Shown: positions 46,323 to 58,073, counted from the stretch's first letter. The stretch: 64,000 bases of DNA from Staphylococcus chromogenes (GCF_029024625.1 NZ_CP118953.1:62001-126000), one strand, 5' to 3'. Notes: generated from the sequence alone by a model not told the origin. Translations and numbers: made by a program.

Positions 46323-46931
46323 TTATATTTTTTCAATATGCCCTTGAATCACAATTCCCTCACCTCGATGCTTTGAGCCTTCGTTACGTACGACTTGATG
46401 TTGGTCTAACGCATGGATATATACAGGGAGTGTCGCAAGGATGGCTTTAATTTCACTCACGTCATACAACATGTCGATATCTTTTGGCCCACCTGTACCC
46501 ATTTGAAGTTGATCTTTGGCGTAAAATTCAAAATAACTATGACCATGTGGTACGAGGGAGGACACAAGGTTGGTAAACATCATCGCTTTCTCTTCGCTTG
46601 GGACATGGCCAAAAATATTAATACTGTAATCATACGTATCTTTTGGAACCGCATCCTCTGCGGTAATGTCTCCGAGATGCGCCTCAATCTCTACGCCTTT
46701 CTCACTGGCTAATCGTTGTTGTTTAGCAATTCCTTTTTCTGAAGTGTCATACGTCGTGACGTCATAGCCTAAATCAGCTAAATAAACGGCATTACGCCCT
46801 TCACCTTCCGCAAATAAGACGACTTTTTCATGCTGGTTTGTCGGTCGGTTAAAAATGGATTGAAGATAGGCATTGGCTTCTTTGCCGTAAAAATAATCCT
46901 CTGTTTGATATTTTTCATCCCAATGGTTCAT
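46323..46931 (-). CDS. Class I SAM-dependent methyltransferase (TehB-like)
   Basis: Enzyme of 202 residues. The SAM-binding motif I is VVLFAEGEGRNAVYLADLGY, followed by the acidic end of strand 2 (VTTYDTSEKG) and GDITAED. WDEKYQTEDYFYGKEANAYL at the N-terminus is typical of the TehB/thiopurine-like group. The substrate is unknown; tellurite or small thiol methylation is only suggested by family. It is divergent from sqr. Confidence 0.8.
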   Translation of the reverse strand: MNHWDEKYQTEDYFYGKEANAYLQSIFNRPTNQHEKVVLFAEGEGRNAVYLADLGYDVTTYDTSEKGIAKQQRLASEKGVEIEAHLGDITAEDAVPKDTYDYSINIFGHVPSEEKAMMFTNLVSSLVPHGHSYFEFYAKDQLQMGTGGPKDIDMLYDVSEIKAILATLPVYIHALDQHQVVRNEGSKHRGEGIVIQGHIEKI

Positions 46932-47097
46932 ATGAAGCGCCCCCTTTTATAATCATATTAATGATATACCCTAAATTAAGTGAATAATTGCACTCGTAAA
47001 AGGGTAAATAATGAATATTAATTAATATAAATTAAATTATGAATCTATAGACAATAATTAGAAAATCAGATTGAGTGATATAAAAGGAGTGAGTTAG

Positions 47098-48291
47098 GTG
47101 ACAAAACAACATAAAATTATCATTATCGGTGGAGGTTCAGCCGGCATCATGGTAGCTTCAAGACTGCTTAATCAACGTCAAGATTTAAAAGGACACATTA
47201 CCCTCATTGATCCAGCTGAATACCATTACTATCAGCCACTATGGACACTCGTGGGGGGAGGCGTGGCTAAATTAGAAGCGACACGTAAGAAAATGAGAAA
47301 AGTTATACCTAAAGGTGCAAATTGGATACAAGAAGCTGTAAAAGCGATTCAACCTGATGAACAAACCGTGACTTTACACAATGGTGACGTCTTGCCATAT
47401 GATGGACTCGTTGTATGTCCTGGATTACAACTAAACTGGGATGGGGTAAAAGGATTGAAAGAAACAATGGGTCAAAATGGAGTATGTTCCAATTATTCGC
47501 CTGAATATGTAAACGAAACATGGCGCCAAATTGCTAACTTTAAGAGAGGGACAGCTATTTTTACCCACCCTAACACCCCGATTAAGTGCGGGGGCGCCCC
47601 AATGAAAATCATGTATTTGGCTGAAGATTATTTCAGAAAACAGGGCATACGAAATGAAACTGAAGTCATGTTTGAAACGGCAAAAAATGTTCTATTTGAT
47701 GTAGAAAAATATTCAAAAGAATTGGAGAAAATTGTTGAAAAACGAGGAATACACGTCGATTATCAGACTCACTTAGTCGAAGTGGATGGTGCAAAGCAAC
47801 TTGCAACGTTTGAGGAGATTAATACAGGTAAACGAAAAACAGTACATTTCGATTTGTTACATGTGACACCGCCGATGGGGCCTCTACCCTTTCTTAAAAA
47901 CAGTGGATTAACGGATGAAGCGGGTTGGATTGATGTTAATCCATCGACATTACAACATACACAATTTAAAAATGTCTTTGCATTAGGAGATGCTTCAAAT
48001 GCGCCAACGTCTAAAACAGGTGCAGCGATTAGAAAACAAGCCCCCGTAGTCGCGTCCAATTTACTTCAAGCGATGCAAGGGAAAATGTTAACACATCATT
48101 ATGATGGTTATACGTCTTGTCCAATTGTGACGGGGTACGATCAACTTATTTTAGCAGAATTTGATTACAATCATGAAACGAAAGAAACGATGCCTTTTAA
48201 CCAAGCCAAACCGCGACGTAGTATGTATATATTAAAAAAAGACGTATTGCCACGGATGTATTGGTATGGCATGTTGAAAGGACGTTTATAG
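47098..48291 (+). CDS. sqr: Sulfide:quinone oxidoreductase
   Basis: FAD-dependent enzyme of 397 residues. FAD motif GGGSAGIMVASRL is at the N-terminus. Cysteines at about 107, 130 and 164 (PIKCGGAP), and another in SCPIVTGY, provide the redox pair. ALGDASNAPTSKTGAA is the second FAD motif, and the C-terminus is an amphipathic membrane-association region. It oxidises H2S to persulfide and passes electrons to menaquinone. GTG 47098 follows AAGGAG by 9 nt. Unlike the S. aureus cst locus, no cstR, cstA or cstB lies next to it. Confidence 0.9.
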   Translation: MTKQHKIIIIGGGSAGIMVASRLLNQRQDLKGHITLIDPAEYHYYQPLWTLVGGGVAKLEATRKKMRKVIPKGANWIQEAVKAIQPDEQTVTLHNGDVLPYDGLVVCPGLQLNWDGVKGLKETMGQNGVCSNYSPEYVNETWRQIANFKRGTAIFTHPNTPIKCGGAPMKIMYLAEDYFRKQGIRNETEVMFETAKNVLFDVEKYSKELEKIVEKRGIHVDYQTHLVEVDGAKQLATFEEINTGKRKTVHFDLLHVTPPMGPLPFLKNSGLTDEAGWIDVNPSTLQHTQFKNVFALGDASNAPTSKTGAAIRKQAPVVASNLLQAMQGKMLTHHYDGYTSCPIVTGYDQLILAEFDYNHETKETMPFNQAKPRRSMYILKKDVLPRMYWYGMLKGRL

Positions 48292-48312
48292 CATATTAAC
48301 AAATAAAGAGCG

Positions 48313-48345
48313 AGGTGCTGTCATTTAAATGGCAGCATCTTTTTT
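48313..48345 (+). terminator. Terminator after sqr
   Basis: GGTGCTGTCATT pairs with AATGGCAGCATC (48313-48324 and 48327-48338, one wobble), then six T residues. Confidence 0.9.
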
Positions 48346-48366
48346 AAAAACGAATGACAAATATAG

Positions 48367-48395
48367 TTGTCAAAATGACTATGATATTGTATATT
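48367..48395 (+). promoter_or_regulatory. Promoter of the XRE/DUF3169 pair
   Basis: TTGTCA (48367-48372), a 17-bp spacer and TATATT (48390-48395). GTCA-AAA-TGAC (48369-48379) forms a small inverted repeat overlapping the -35 box, a plausible autoregulatory operator for the XRE protein. Confidence 0.55.
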
Positions 48396-48416
48396 TTGAT
48401 TGAGGAGTTGATCAGC

Positions 48417-48620
48417 ATGCGGAATCGACTTAAAGAACTACGCGCACGAGACGGCTACAACCAAACGCAACTCGCCAAAAAAGCAGGTGTCTCCAGGCAA
48501 ACGATTTCACTTATAGAGCGTAACGAATTTACACCTTCTATTAAAACGGCAGTTAGCATCGCGCGCGTTTTTGACGAAGCAGTCGAAAAAGTCTTTATCA
48601 TTGAGGAGGAAGATTTATGA
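48417..48620 (+). CDS. Small XRE family regulator
   Basis: Protein of 67 residues consisting of one helix-turn-helix domain (RARDGYNQTQLAKKAGVSRQTISLIERNEFTPS), like YgzD-type regulators that precede small membrane proteins. GAGGAG lies 9 nt before ATG 48417. Its stop overlaps the next start (ATGA), so translation is coupled to the membrane protein. Confidence 0.9.
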   Translation: MRNRLKELRARDGYNQTQLAKKAGVSRQTISLIERNEFTPSIKTAVSIARVFDEAVEKVFIIEEEDL

Positions 48621-49336
48621 AAATAGGTAGGTATTTTTTTCAAATATTGATAGCAATTCTTGTTGGTGGCATCATTGGTGGACTCTTTAATAGTGGATTT
48701 TTACATGGTTTCTTTTCAAAGTTGAATTTTGCGCAATCACAATCATTTTTAATGATTTCATGTATATGTGTATCGATAATCGTTATTGTTTTAACGATTT
48801 ATCAATATTTTGTACAAAAAGATGCACTTTTCTTAAAAAGAAAAAGTGAGAGCGGACACGATGATACATTAGATGAGTTATTGGCTAAAGCAGACTTACA
48901 ATATAATAAATCGGATATTCTATTCTATAGTCAAATCACAGTTGTAATGGTATATATGATTATTCTGCTTGTAGGGGGCTTTGAAATACGTCATATCTTA
49001 TACTTTTTTATTCCATTTTATTTAATAGGCGTACCTTCATTGATGTCTGGATTTTTCTATCGGAAATATGATTCAAGATACCCAAAACTAGGGGAAAAAG
49101 ATTACACTAAAAAAGTATTAGACATCAAAGATGAGGGTGAAAGACATATTACGTTGTTATCTATGTACAAAATTTACCAATTTAATCTAGTTGGTTTATT
49201 TCTATGTATTACTGTCGTATTTTTATTTTCACTCTCTCAAGGAAACAATCAATCGTTTAGTTTATTAATCTTGACCCTTCTCTTCATCTATAATGCATTT
49301 GGCTATTTGTTCAAAGTCCGTCGCCATTATAAGTGA
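48617..49336 (+). CDS. DUF3169-like membrane protein
   Basis: Protein of 239 residues with six predicted helices in three pairs. A hydrophilic cytoplasmic stretch (about 75-105) and a conserved DEGERHI motif before the last pair fit the DUF3169 family. These are typically encoded directly after a small XRE regulator. The role is unknown. Confidence 0.75.
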   Translation: MKIGRYFFQILIAILVGGIIGGLFNSGFLHGFFSKLNFAQSQSFLMISCICVSIIVIVLTIYQYFVQKDALFLKRKSESGHDDTLDELLAKADLQYNKSDILFYSQITVVMVYMIILLVGGFEIRHILYFFIPFYLIGVPSLMSGFFYRKYDSRYPKLGEKDYTKKVLDIKDEGERHITLLSMYKIYQFNLVGLFLCITVVFLFSLSQGNNQSFSLLILTLLFIYNAFGYLFKVRRHYK

Positions 49337-49529
49337 TGAGACTATCTGTAACACCCAATTTTAGACGGCCTTGTTAGAGGTCTCGTTCTCTCGATTTACA
49401 ATGCACGCTCTGTTTCATTTCAATCATTTGATTGCGATTTTTATAGAATTTGCTTAAAATAAGGCTGTTTCCTAAAGAATAAGACGGTAGTCAAGGGTTT
49501 AATATTAATCATGACAGCAGGTGGTTCAA

Positions 49530-50066
49530 TTGGCGAGAAAGTCAAAAAGGATTGAAATTATTGAAGCGGCGTCTCAAATCGTGTTTGAACATGGGGTGGA
49601 TGCCCTCACACTCGATGCGGTATCAAAAGCAGCAGGGGTCAGTAAGGGTGGCCTATTATATCATTTTAAATCGAAAGAAGGTTTGGTCGAAGCACTTGTG
49701 CAATATGCCAATGATATGTATCAAAGCAATGTCGAAAATGCTTTAGATGCAACGCTTTCGCAAGGTCAATATTTAAACGCGCTCATAGAAGCCACACGTC
49801 AACATCGTACTGAACAGGCGCCGATTACGTCAGGGTTATTGGCCGCCCATGGGACTAATAAAGACTATTTGGCCCCTTTAAAACAGTCCTATGCGGAGTG
49901 GCAGTCAACGATTGTCAATGAAGGGATTGATCCTGTGGATGCGACTATTATGCGTTTGGCCATCGATGGGCTGTGGTTGTCTGAGATTTTCGAATTCAGT
50001 GCGATTGATGAAACAATGCGTGAAGCAGTGCTCAATCGCTTAAAAGATTATACGCAACAATCTTAA
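49530..50066 (+). CDS. TetR family regulator upstream of opuC
   Basis: Regulator of 178 residues. The TetR_N domain is at about 5-50 (IEIIEAASQIVFEHGVDALTLDAVSKAAGVSKGGLLYHFKSKEGL). I choose TTG 49530 (MARKSKR...) because AGGTGG lies 5 nt upstream; the GTG at 49521 lies within that site. Its neighbours suggest control of the opuC operon, whose promoter 100 bp downstream carries an ACCGATTGGT element in its spacer. Confidence 0.8.
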   Translation: MARKSKRIEIIEAASQIVFEHGVDALTLDAVSKAAGVSKGGLLYHFKSKEGLVEALVQYANDMYQSNVENALDATLSQGQYLNALIEATRQHRTEQAPITSGLLAAHGTNKDYLAPLKQSYAEWQSTIVNEGIDPVDATIMRLAIDGLWLSEIFEFSAIDETMREAVLNRLKDYTQQS

Positions 50067-50117
50067 TGATAGGACTCCTCAAATCAGAGGAGACATGCGG
50101 TCTTTCATAAATGTGAA

Positions 50118-50156
50118 AAAACCAAATTGTGCAAATGTGCATGATTTGGTTTTATA
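50118..50156 (+). terminator. Terminator after the TetR gene
   Basis: AAACCAAAT pairs with ATTTGGTTT, with an inner TGCA/TGCA pairing in the loop, then a T-rich run. Confidence 0.75.
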
Positions 50157-50168
50157 TTTGTGTTACAT

Positions 50169-50197
50169 TTGAAATAAAACTGACCGATTGGTATAGT
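50169..50197 (+). promoter_or_regulatory. opuC promoter with TetR-like operator in the spacer
   Basis: TTGAAA (50169-50174), a 17-bp spacer and TATAGT (50192-50197). The spacer contains TGACCGATTGGTA. ACC and GGT form symmetric ends of ACCGATTGGT (50183-50192), resembling TetR-family half-sites such as GACCGA. Binding there would block RNA polymerase. Confidence 0.5.
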
Positions 50198-50418
50198 AAT
50201 GAAGTGAACTGTTTACATAAGATGAGCACGTGACAGTGATAAAGTTCGACTTCTGAGTGCAATCTTCTGTGTTATGACTGGAATGTGCACGCTTGATAGA
50301 CGTAAATATGAGCGCTTAGGGGCTTTTTGTGCCTGTGTTTTACTTAGTACGCTTTGTATGACATTCACAGAAGGTCTTTTTTGTATTCGTCAATTTAAAA
50401 AGGGAAAGGAATGGACAT

Positions 50419-51615
50419 ATGTTAAGTATTAAAAACTTATCAAAAGTCTATGCTGGGAGTAAGAAGGCTGTAGACAATATGAATATTGAGATTCAGCAAG
50501 GGGAGTTTATCGCTTTTATAGGCACGAGTGGTAGCGGTAAAACGACGGCATTACGTATGATTAATCGCATGATTGAAGCGACGGAAGGTCAAATTATGAT
50601 TAACGGCAAAGACGTGCGTCAAATGAACACCGTACAACTGCGTCGAAGTATCGGTTACGTGATTCAACAAATTGGACTTATGCCACATATGACCGTCAGA
50701 GAAAATATCGTGCTCGTACCGAAATTATTAAAATGGTCTCAAGAAAAGAAAGATGCCAAAGCACGTGAACTTATTAAATTGGTGGATTTGCCGGAAGAGT
50801 ATTTAGACCGTTATCCTTCAGAGTTATCTGGGGGTCAACAACAACGGATTGGTGTTATTCGTGCCCTTGCGGCTGAGCAAGATATTATCTTAATGGATGA
50901 ACCTTTCGGGGCGCTTGACCCGATTACACGTGATACGTTACAAGACTTAGTGAAGAAGCTACAACAAAAATTAGGCAAAACTTTTATATTTGTGACACAT
51001 GACATGGATGAAGCGATTAAACTGGCGGACAAAATCTGTATTATGTCATACGGCAAAGTGATTCAATATGATACACCGGACAATATTTTAAGACATCCGG
51101 CCAACGATTTTGTGCGTGATTTTATTGGTCAGAACCGTTTAATTCAAGACCGTCCAAATGTGCGTAAAGTGGAAGATGCGATGATTACGCCGATTACGAT
51201 TACGGCAGATCAATCACTGAACGATGCGGTGCAGTTAATGCGTAATAAACGGATTGATACGCTCTTTGTCGTGAATCATGAAAACCGCTTACTCGGCTTT
51301 CTCGATATTGAAGATATCAATCAAGGGTTACGTGCGCATGCGGAACTCATCGATGTGATTCAGCGCGATGTGTACACGGTGCCTTATGATAGTAAGCTAC
51401 AAGACTCGGTGCGTACCATTTTAAAACGAAATGTGCGGAATGTGCCGGTGGTTGATGCTGAAAATCATATTATCGGACTGATTACACGTGCCAATCTTGT
51501 CGATATTGTTTATGACAGTATTTGGGGCGATCCTGAAGAAGGTGTAACAACGTCAGAACAAGACATAGCTCCAACACAAGATGCAACGTCGGATACTGGA
51601 GTTGAGCGCTCATGA
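50419..51615 (+). CDS. opuCA: Glycine betaine/carnitine/choline ABC transporter ATPase
   Basis: ATPase of 398 residues. Walker A GTSGSGKTT is at about 35-43, signature LSGGQQQR, Walker B IILMDEPFG, then two CBS domains (about 255-375) that in this family sense ionic strength or c-di-AMP. It powers uptake of compatible solutes under osmotic stress. It overlaps opuCB by 4 bp in the opuCABCD operon. Confidence 0.95.
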   Translation: MLSIKNLSKVYAGSKKAVDNMNIEIQQGEFIAFIGTSGSGKTTALRMINRMIEATEGQIMINGKDVRQMNTVQLRRSIGYVIQQIGLMPHMTVRENIVLVPKLLKWSQEKKDAKARELIKLVDLPEEYLDRYPSELSGGQQQRIGVIRALAAEQDIILMDEPFGALDPITRDTLQDLVKKLQQKLGKTFIFVTHDMDEAIKLADKICIMSYGKVIQYDTPDNILRHPANDFVRDFIGQNRLIQDRPNVRKVEDAMITPITITADQSLNDAVQLMRNKRIDTLFVVNHENRLLGFLDIEDINQGLRAHAELIDVIQRDVYTVPYDSKLQDSVRTILKRNVRNVPVVDAENHIIGLITRANLVDIVYDSIWGDPEEGVTTSEQDIAPTQDATSDTGVERS

Positions 51616-52247
51616 TGAATTTCATTGCGAATAACGCCAGTGATTTATTTTCGAAAACGATGGAGCATCTCTATATTTCAGTCATTGCGCTTATCATCGC
51701 GATTATCGTCTCTGTACCACTCGGTATTTTGCTAACACGAACGAAGCGTTTGGCTAAAGTGTCATTAACCGTGGCCAGTATCCTTCAAACGATACCAACG
51801 TTAGCGGTTTTGGCGTTAATGATTCCATTATTTGGTGTTGGGAAAGTCCCAGCAATTATCGCACTCTTTTTCTATGTGCTCTTACCGATTTTGAATAATA
51901 CGATTATCGGTGTTGAAAGTATTGATAAAAATGTTCGAGAAGCGGGCAAAAGTATGGGAATGACTGAGTTTCAACTCATGAAAGATGTCGAGTTACCGCT
52001 CGCGTTACCGATGATTTTAAGTGGGATTCGGCTCTCCTCTGTGTATGTCATTAGTTGGGCCACGTTAGCAAGTTTTATCGGGGCTGGCGGTCTCGGTGAC
52101 TACATTTTTAACGGTTTAAATTTGTACGATGCCAATATGATCATTACAGCAACGATTTTAATCACCGTCCTCGCGTTATTGGTGGACTTGATTTTATCGC
52201 GTATTGAGAAATGGATTGTACCTAAAGGATTAAAAGTTTCTAGATAA
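51612..52247 (+). CDS. opuCB: OpuC permease subunit B
   Basis: Membrane permease of 211 residues with about five helices. The ABC EAA-like loop is VREAGKSMGMTEFQLMKDVELPLALP. It forms the channel with OpuCD. Start ATG 51612 overlaps the opuCA stop (ATGA). Confidence 0.95.
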   Translation: MMNFIANNASDLFSKTMEHLYISVIALIIAIIVSVPLGILLTRTKRLAKVSLTVASILQTIPTLAVLALMIPLFGVGKVPAIIALFFYVLLPILNNTIIGVESIDKNVREAGKSMGMTEFQLMKDVELPLALPMILSGIRLSSVYVISWATLASFIGAGGLGDYIFNGLNLYDANMIITATILITVLALLVDLILSRIEKWIVPKGLKVSR

Positions 52248-52264
52248 ACATTGGAGGGGAAAAG

Positions 52265-53206
52265 ATGAAACGTTATCAAAAGTATATTGCAGTTGTTGTC
52301 CTTTGCCTCACGGTGTTATCTGGATGTAGTTTACCAGGACTTAAAAATGCGTCTGCACCGGATGAGGTTCAAATTACCGCATTGGCAACATCAGAATCAC
52401 AAATTATGTCTCACATGTTGAGATTGCTTATTGAACATGATACAAATGGAAAAATTAAACCAACAATTATTAATAACTTAGGCTCAAGTACGATTCAACA
52501 TAATGCGATTGTCGATGGTCAAGCCAATATGTCTGGTACGCGTTATACGGGCACAGACTTGACAGGTACGCTTAAAATGGATCCGATTATCGATCCAAAA
52601 AAAGCGATGGCCGCGACACAAAAAGGATTTAAAGAGAAATACAATCAAACGTTTTTTAATTCTTACGGTTTTGATAATACGTTTGCGTTAATGGTAACAC
52701 AAGAAACGGCTAAAAAGTATCACTTAGAAAAAGTGTCTGACTTGAAAAAATATGCGCCTAATTTGCGCCTAGGCATGGATACGACATGGGAAAACCGTGA
52801 AGTAGATGGTTATCCAGCATTCCAACGTAAATACGGTTTCAAATTTGGTGAAAATCGCCCAATGCAAATCGGTTTAGTTTATGATGCGTTAGAAAATGGC
52901 AGTTTAGACGTTGCGGTCGGTTATTCGACTGATGGACGTATTGCGGCGTATAACTTAAAAGTCTTAAAAGATGATGAACATTTCTTCCCACCTTATGATG
53001 CCAGTCCGCTCGCTTCAGACAAATTGTTGAAAGAACGTCCAGAATTAAAGCCAATCATTCAAAAATTAGAAGGTAAAATTTCAACAAAAGAGATGCAAAA
53101 TTTAAACTATCAAGCGGATGGCGAAGGGCAAGAACCTGCCATTGTGGCACAGAAATTTTTAGAAAAACATGATTACTTTGATCATGACAAAGGAGGCCAA
53201 AAATAA
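52265..53206 (+). CDS. opuCC: OpuC substrate-binding lipoprotein
   Basis: Lipoprotein of 313 residues with lipobox VLSGC (Cys21). The OpuAC-type binding domain includes aromatic residues that form the quaternary-ammonium cage. It captures betaine, carnitine or choline outside the membrane. GGAGGGG precedes the ATG. Its stop overlaps the opuCD start (TAATG). Confidence 0.95.
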   Translation: MKRYQKYIAVVVLCLTVLSGCSLPGLKNASAPDEVQITALATSESQIMSHMLRLLIEHDTNGKIKPTIINNLGSSTIQHNAIVDGQANMSGTRYTGTDLTGTLKMDPIIDPKKAMAATQKGFKEKYNQTFFNSYGFDNTFALMVTQETAKKYHLEKVSDLKKYAPNLRLGMDTTWENREVDGYPAFQRKYGFKFGENRPMQIGLVYDALENGSLDVAVGYSTDGRIAAYNLKVLKDDEHFFPPYDASPLASDKLLKERPELKPIIQKLEGKISTKEMQNLNYQADGEGQEPAIVAQKFLEKHDYFDHDKGGQK

Positions 53207-53883
53207 TGTCAGGGAATATTATTCAACAACTTTGGTCTTACTACCACACCAATTATGGCTATTTGTGGGAGCTATTTATGAACCATTTATTAATGTCGAT
53301 TTATGGGGTGCTCTTTGCGGCGATTATCGGGATTCCGCTTGGGATTATCATTGCCCGTTACGGTAAATTGTCAACAACCGTCATTACGATAGCCAATATC
53401 ATTCAAACCGTGCCTGTCATTGCGATGCTTGCGATTTTAATGTTAGGGATTGGTCTAGGGATGAACACAGTTATTTTCGCAGTGTTTTTATACGCACTCT
53501 TACCGATTATTAAAAATACGTATACCGGCATTCAAGGGGTAGACGCCAATATTAAAGATGCCGGAAAAGGGATGGGGATGACGCGCAATCAAGTGTTACG
53601 CATGATTGAATTGCCGTTATCACTCTCTGTCATTATTGGTGGACTTAGAATTGCGCTCGTCGTCGCGATTGGCGTCGTTGCGGTCGGTTCATTTATTGGT
53701 GCGCCGACGCTCGGAGATCTTATCATTCGAGGGACGAATGCGACGGACGGGACGCTCTTTATTGTAGCCGGGGCGTTACCCATCGTGGTTATTGTTTTAC
53801 TTGTAGACATTCTTTTACGTATGCTAGAGAACAAGTTAGATCCTTTAAAACGGACAAACAAAAATTCAGCAACCTCTCATTAA
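53206..53883 (+). CDS. opuCD: OpuC permease subunit D
   Basis: Membrane permease of 225 residues, similar to OpuCB, with EAA-like loop IKDAGKGMGMTRNQVLRMIELPLSL. It is the last transporter gene of the operon. A short gap of 15 nt to the esterase gene, with no terminator, suggests read-through. Confidence 0.95.
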   Translation: MSGNIIQQLWSYYHTNYGYLWELFMNHLLMSIYGVLFAAIIGIPLGIIIARYGKLSTTVITIANIIQTVPVIAMLAILMLGIGLGMNTVIFAVFLYALLPIIKNTYTGIQGVDANIKDAGKGMGMTRNQVLRMIELPLSLSVIIGGLRIALVVAIGVVAVGSFIGAPTLGDLIIRGTNATDGTLFIVAGALPIVVIVLLVDILLRMLENKLDPLKRTNKNSATSH

Positions 53884-53898
53884 AAGGAGTGACAGTCT

Positions 53899-54657
53899 AT
53901 GGCATTCATGGAATTTAACTACAAATCAAAAACACTCGGGATGCATCAATCTTGTGCGGTGATTTTACCTGAAGATACCAGTTTTTTTGATACGGAACGT
54001 TCCCCTAAGCCATTAAAATCATTGTTATTGTTACACGGGTTATCGAGTGATCACATGTCGTATATGCGCTATACATCGATTGAGCGTTATGCGAATGCGC
54101 ATCAATTAGCGATCATTATGCCAAATGCCGACCACAGCTTTTATACAAATATGAAATATGGTCATAGTTATTATGATTATATTCTTGAAGTGTGGGATTA
54201 CGTGCATCAAGTGTTGCCATTATCTATGGAGCGAGAAGATAATTTTATTGCCGGACATTCGATGGGCGGTTATGGCACGATTCGTTTTGCTTTAACCGCG
54301 GGAGAACGCTTTTCAAAAGCGGCCCCATTGTCTGCGGCAATCGATGTGGGTCAGTTGGTGCATTATACGTATCCAGACTTTAAACCTCAAGCGATTGCGG
54401 GCGATGATTACAATCCGGTAGGGACACCATTTGATCCGTATTATCTTGTGGACGAAGCCATCAAAGAAGGGCGACCGATACCTGAGTTGTTATTCATGTG
54501 TGGCACAGAGGATGACCTCTATCAAAGTAATGTTGACTTTGTCGAGGCATTGAAATCAAAACAGATTCCATGCCAAATGATTTCAGGTGCAGGGGCTCAT
54601 GATTATGCCTATTGGGACAAAGCGATTGAAACAGTGATTGCGAAATTTACAGAATAG
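53899..54657 (+). CDS. Esterase, FphF / S-formylglutathione hydrolase-like
   Basis: Alpha/beta hydrolase of 252 residues. LLLLHGLSSD gives the oxyanion hole, GHSMGGYG the nucleophile serine, and GAHDYAYWD the catalytic histidine. It corresponds in length and motifs to S. aureus FphF (EstA), a serine esterase for short acyl and carboxylester substrates. The AAAGGAGTG site sits at the end of opuCD, so it may be part of the osmolyte operon's transcript. Confidence 0.88.
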   Translation: MAFMEFNYKSKTLGMHQSCAVILPEDTSFFDTERSPKPLKSLLLLHGLSSDHMSYMRYTSIERYANAHQLAIIMPNADHSFYTNMKYGHSYYDYILEVWDYVHQVLPLSMEREDNFIAGHSMGGYGTIRFALTAGERFSKAAPLSAAIDVGQLVHYTYPDFKPQAIAGDDYNPVGTPFDPYYLVDEAIKEGRPIPELLFMCGTEDDLYQSNVDFVEALKSKQIPCQMISGAGAHDYAYWDKAIETVIAKFTE

Positions 54658-54668
54658 AATTAATTGAT

Positions 54669-54711
54669 TAAAGCGTTCTTTGCGATAAATATCGTGAAGA
54701 GCGCTTTTTGC
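54669..54711 (+). terminator. Terminator after the esterase
   Basis: AAAGCG-TTCTT-TGCGATA pairs with ATCGTG-AAGAG-CGCTTT with internal mismatches (54669-54707), then TTTTT. Confidence 0.8.
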
Positions 54712-54733
54712 ATGTGTTCAAAGTGAATAAAGA

Positions 54734-54787
54734 TTGCAAATCTCATCATAAAGGTCTATAATGTTAAATCGTAATTATTACGATTTA
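54734..54787 (+). promoter_or_regulatory. Promoter with perfect Zur-type box
   Basis: TTGCAA (54734-54739), a 17-bp spacer and TATAAT (54757-54762). From 54765 to 54787 runs a perfect 23-bp palindrome made of TAAATCGTAAT, a central T, and ATTACGATTTA. This is the Zur box known from Bacillus and Staphylococcus (AAATCGTAATnATTACGATTT). It covers the expected transcription start, so zinc-loaded Zur should repress the operon. Confidence 0.85.
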
Positions 54788-54790
54788 TAA

Positions 54791-57258
<2,468 letters not shown>

Positions 57259-57261
57259 TAG

Positions 57262-57309
57262 AACACCCTTTAACGGCAATGATGGATGAGACCGTTAAAG
57301 GGTGTTTTT
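57262..57309. terminator. Bidirectional terminator between the Zur operon and arcR
   Basis: AACACCCTTTAACGG (57262-57276) pairs perfectly with CCGTTAAAGGGTGTT (57292-57306), then TTT. Confidence 0.9.
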
Positions 57310-57347
57310 CGATGAAATGTATGAAGGAATCAACGTCTTAGTCTTAG

Positions 57348-58052
57348 CTAGGAAGGTAAGGTTTGAAAGAGCTGTTTACTTACGATCCAAGCGTTTTTAT
57401 CTTTAAAAATAAAGTTCTCCAATATTAAATGATGCATAATATGACTCACAGTTTCTCTCGACATGCCAATCAAGTCTGCAAGCAATTGTATCGTAATCGC
57501 ACTCGAGATTTCGTAATACGCCTCTGTATTTTGACCGACGTACTTGCATAGCAATTGTATGAGGTGAATGACTTTTTCACGTGCGTTTTTACAATTTAAA
57601 ATCATATTATGTTGAATATGTTGATCCTTGCTCTTCACTAACAAAGCGTAAAGACGCGAGAGGACTTCTGTATCGTGTTTTGAAATTTTTTCAATCAAAT
57701 ACAGTGGAATACTTAAAATGTCACATTCCGTTAAAGCTGTACATGTTTCATCGACGGATGGAATACGTAACGCTTGGCTGAGAGGAAAACAATGTTGCGC
57801 TTTATTTAACCATTTGTAGTGGGCGCCGTTTTCCATAAAGGCTTCACGGAGGACAATACCATTGACCAAAAATTTCAAATGGGTCATTTCTGTCGTATCG
57901 TAGTAGACCACTTGGTTTTTATCAAAATGACGCAAAACAAAGTCCTCTACAAATATTTGTAATTGTGTCGGTGAAGCATGGATGTAATGCGCAAATGTCT
58001 GGATTGCAACGTTTAACGCTTTTGCGTCGTGTGTTTTGTAATGCGTATTCAT
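57348..58052 (-). CDS. arcR: Crp/Fnr family activator of the arginine deiminase operon
   Basis: Regulator of 234 residues. A cyclic-nucleotide-type sensor domain spans about 30-150. The C-terminal Crp helix-turn-helix includes IQLLADLIGMSRETVSHIMHHLILENFI. In staphylococci ArcR activates arcABDC anaerobically by binding TGTGA-N6-TCACA-type sites. It is the last gene of the operon, 21 nt after arcC, and a near-consensus site lies before arcA. Confidence 0.9.
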   Translation of the reverse strand: MNTHYKTHDAKALNVAIQTFAHYIHASPTQLQIFVEDFVLRHFDKNQVVYYDTTEMTHLKFLVNGIVLREAFMENGAHYKWLNKAQHCFPLSQALRIPSVDETCTALTECDILSIPLYLIEKISKHDTEVLSRLYALLVKSKDQHIQHNMILNCKNAREKVIHLIQLLCKYVGQNTEAYYEISSAITIQLLADLIGMSRETVSHIMHHLILENFIFKDKNAWIVSKQLFQTLPS

Positions 58053-58073
58053 ATCAAAGACATCCTTACATAA

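Larger units (their letters stand above)
50067..50418 (+). other. tetR-opuC intergenic region with long leader
   Basis: This 352-bp gap holds the terminator of the TetR gene, the opuC promoter, and about 215 nt of untranslated leader. In the leader CTTCTGTG (50264-50271) can pair with CACAGAAG (50366-50373), which is followed by a six-T run at 50376-50381. I see no known riboswitch. Confidence 0.55.

Noticed and set aside
46975..47010. CstR-type operator before sqr
   Set aside because: ATACCC and GGGTA elements occur but are about 36 bp apart, not the compact palindrome expected.
50198..50418. A c-di-AMP (ydaO-type) or other known riboswitch in the opuC leader
   Set aside because: No conserved riboswitch core could be recognised; only one long-range pairing with a T run is visible.
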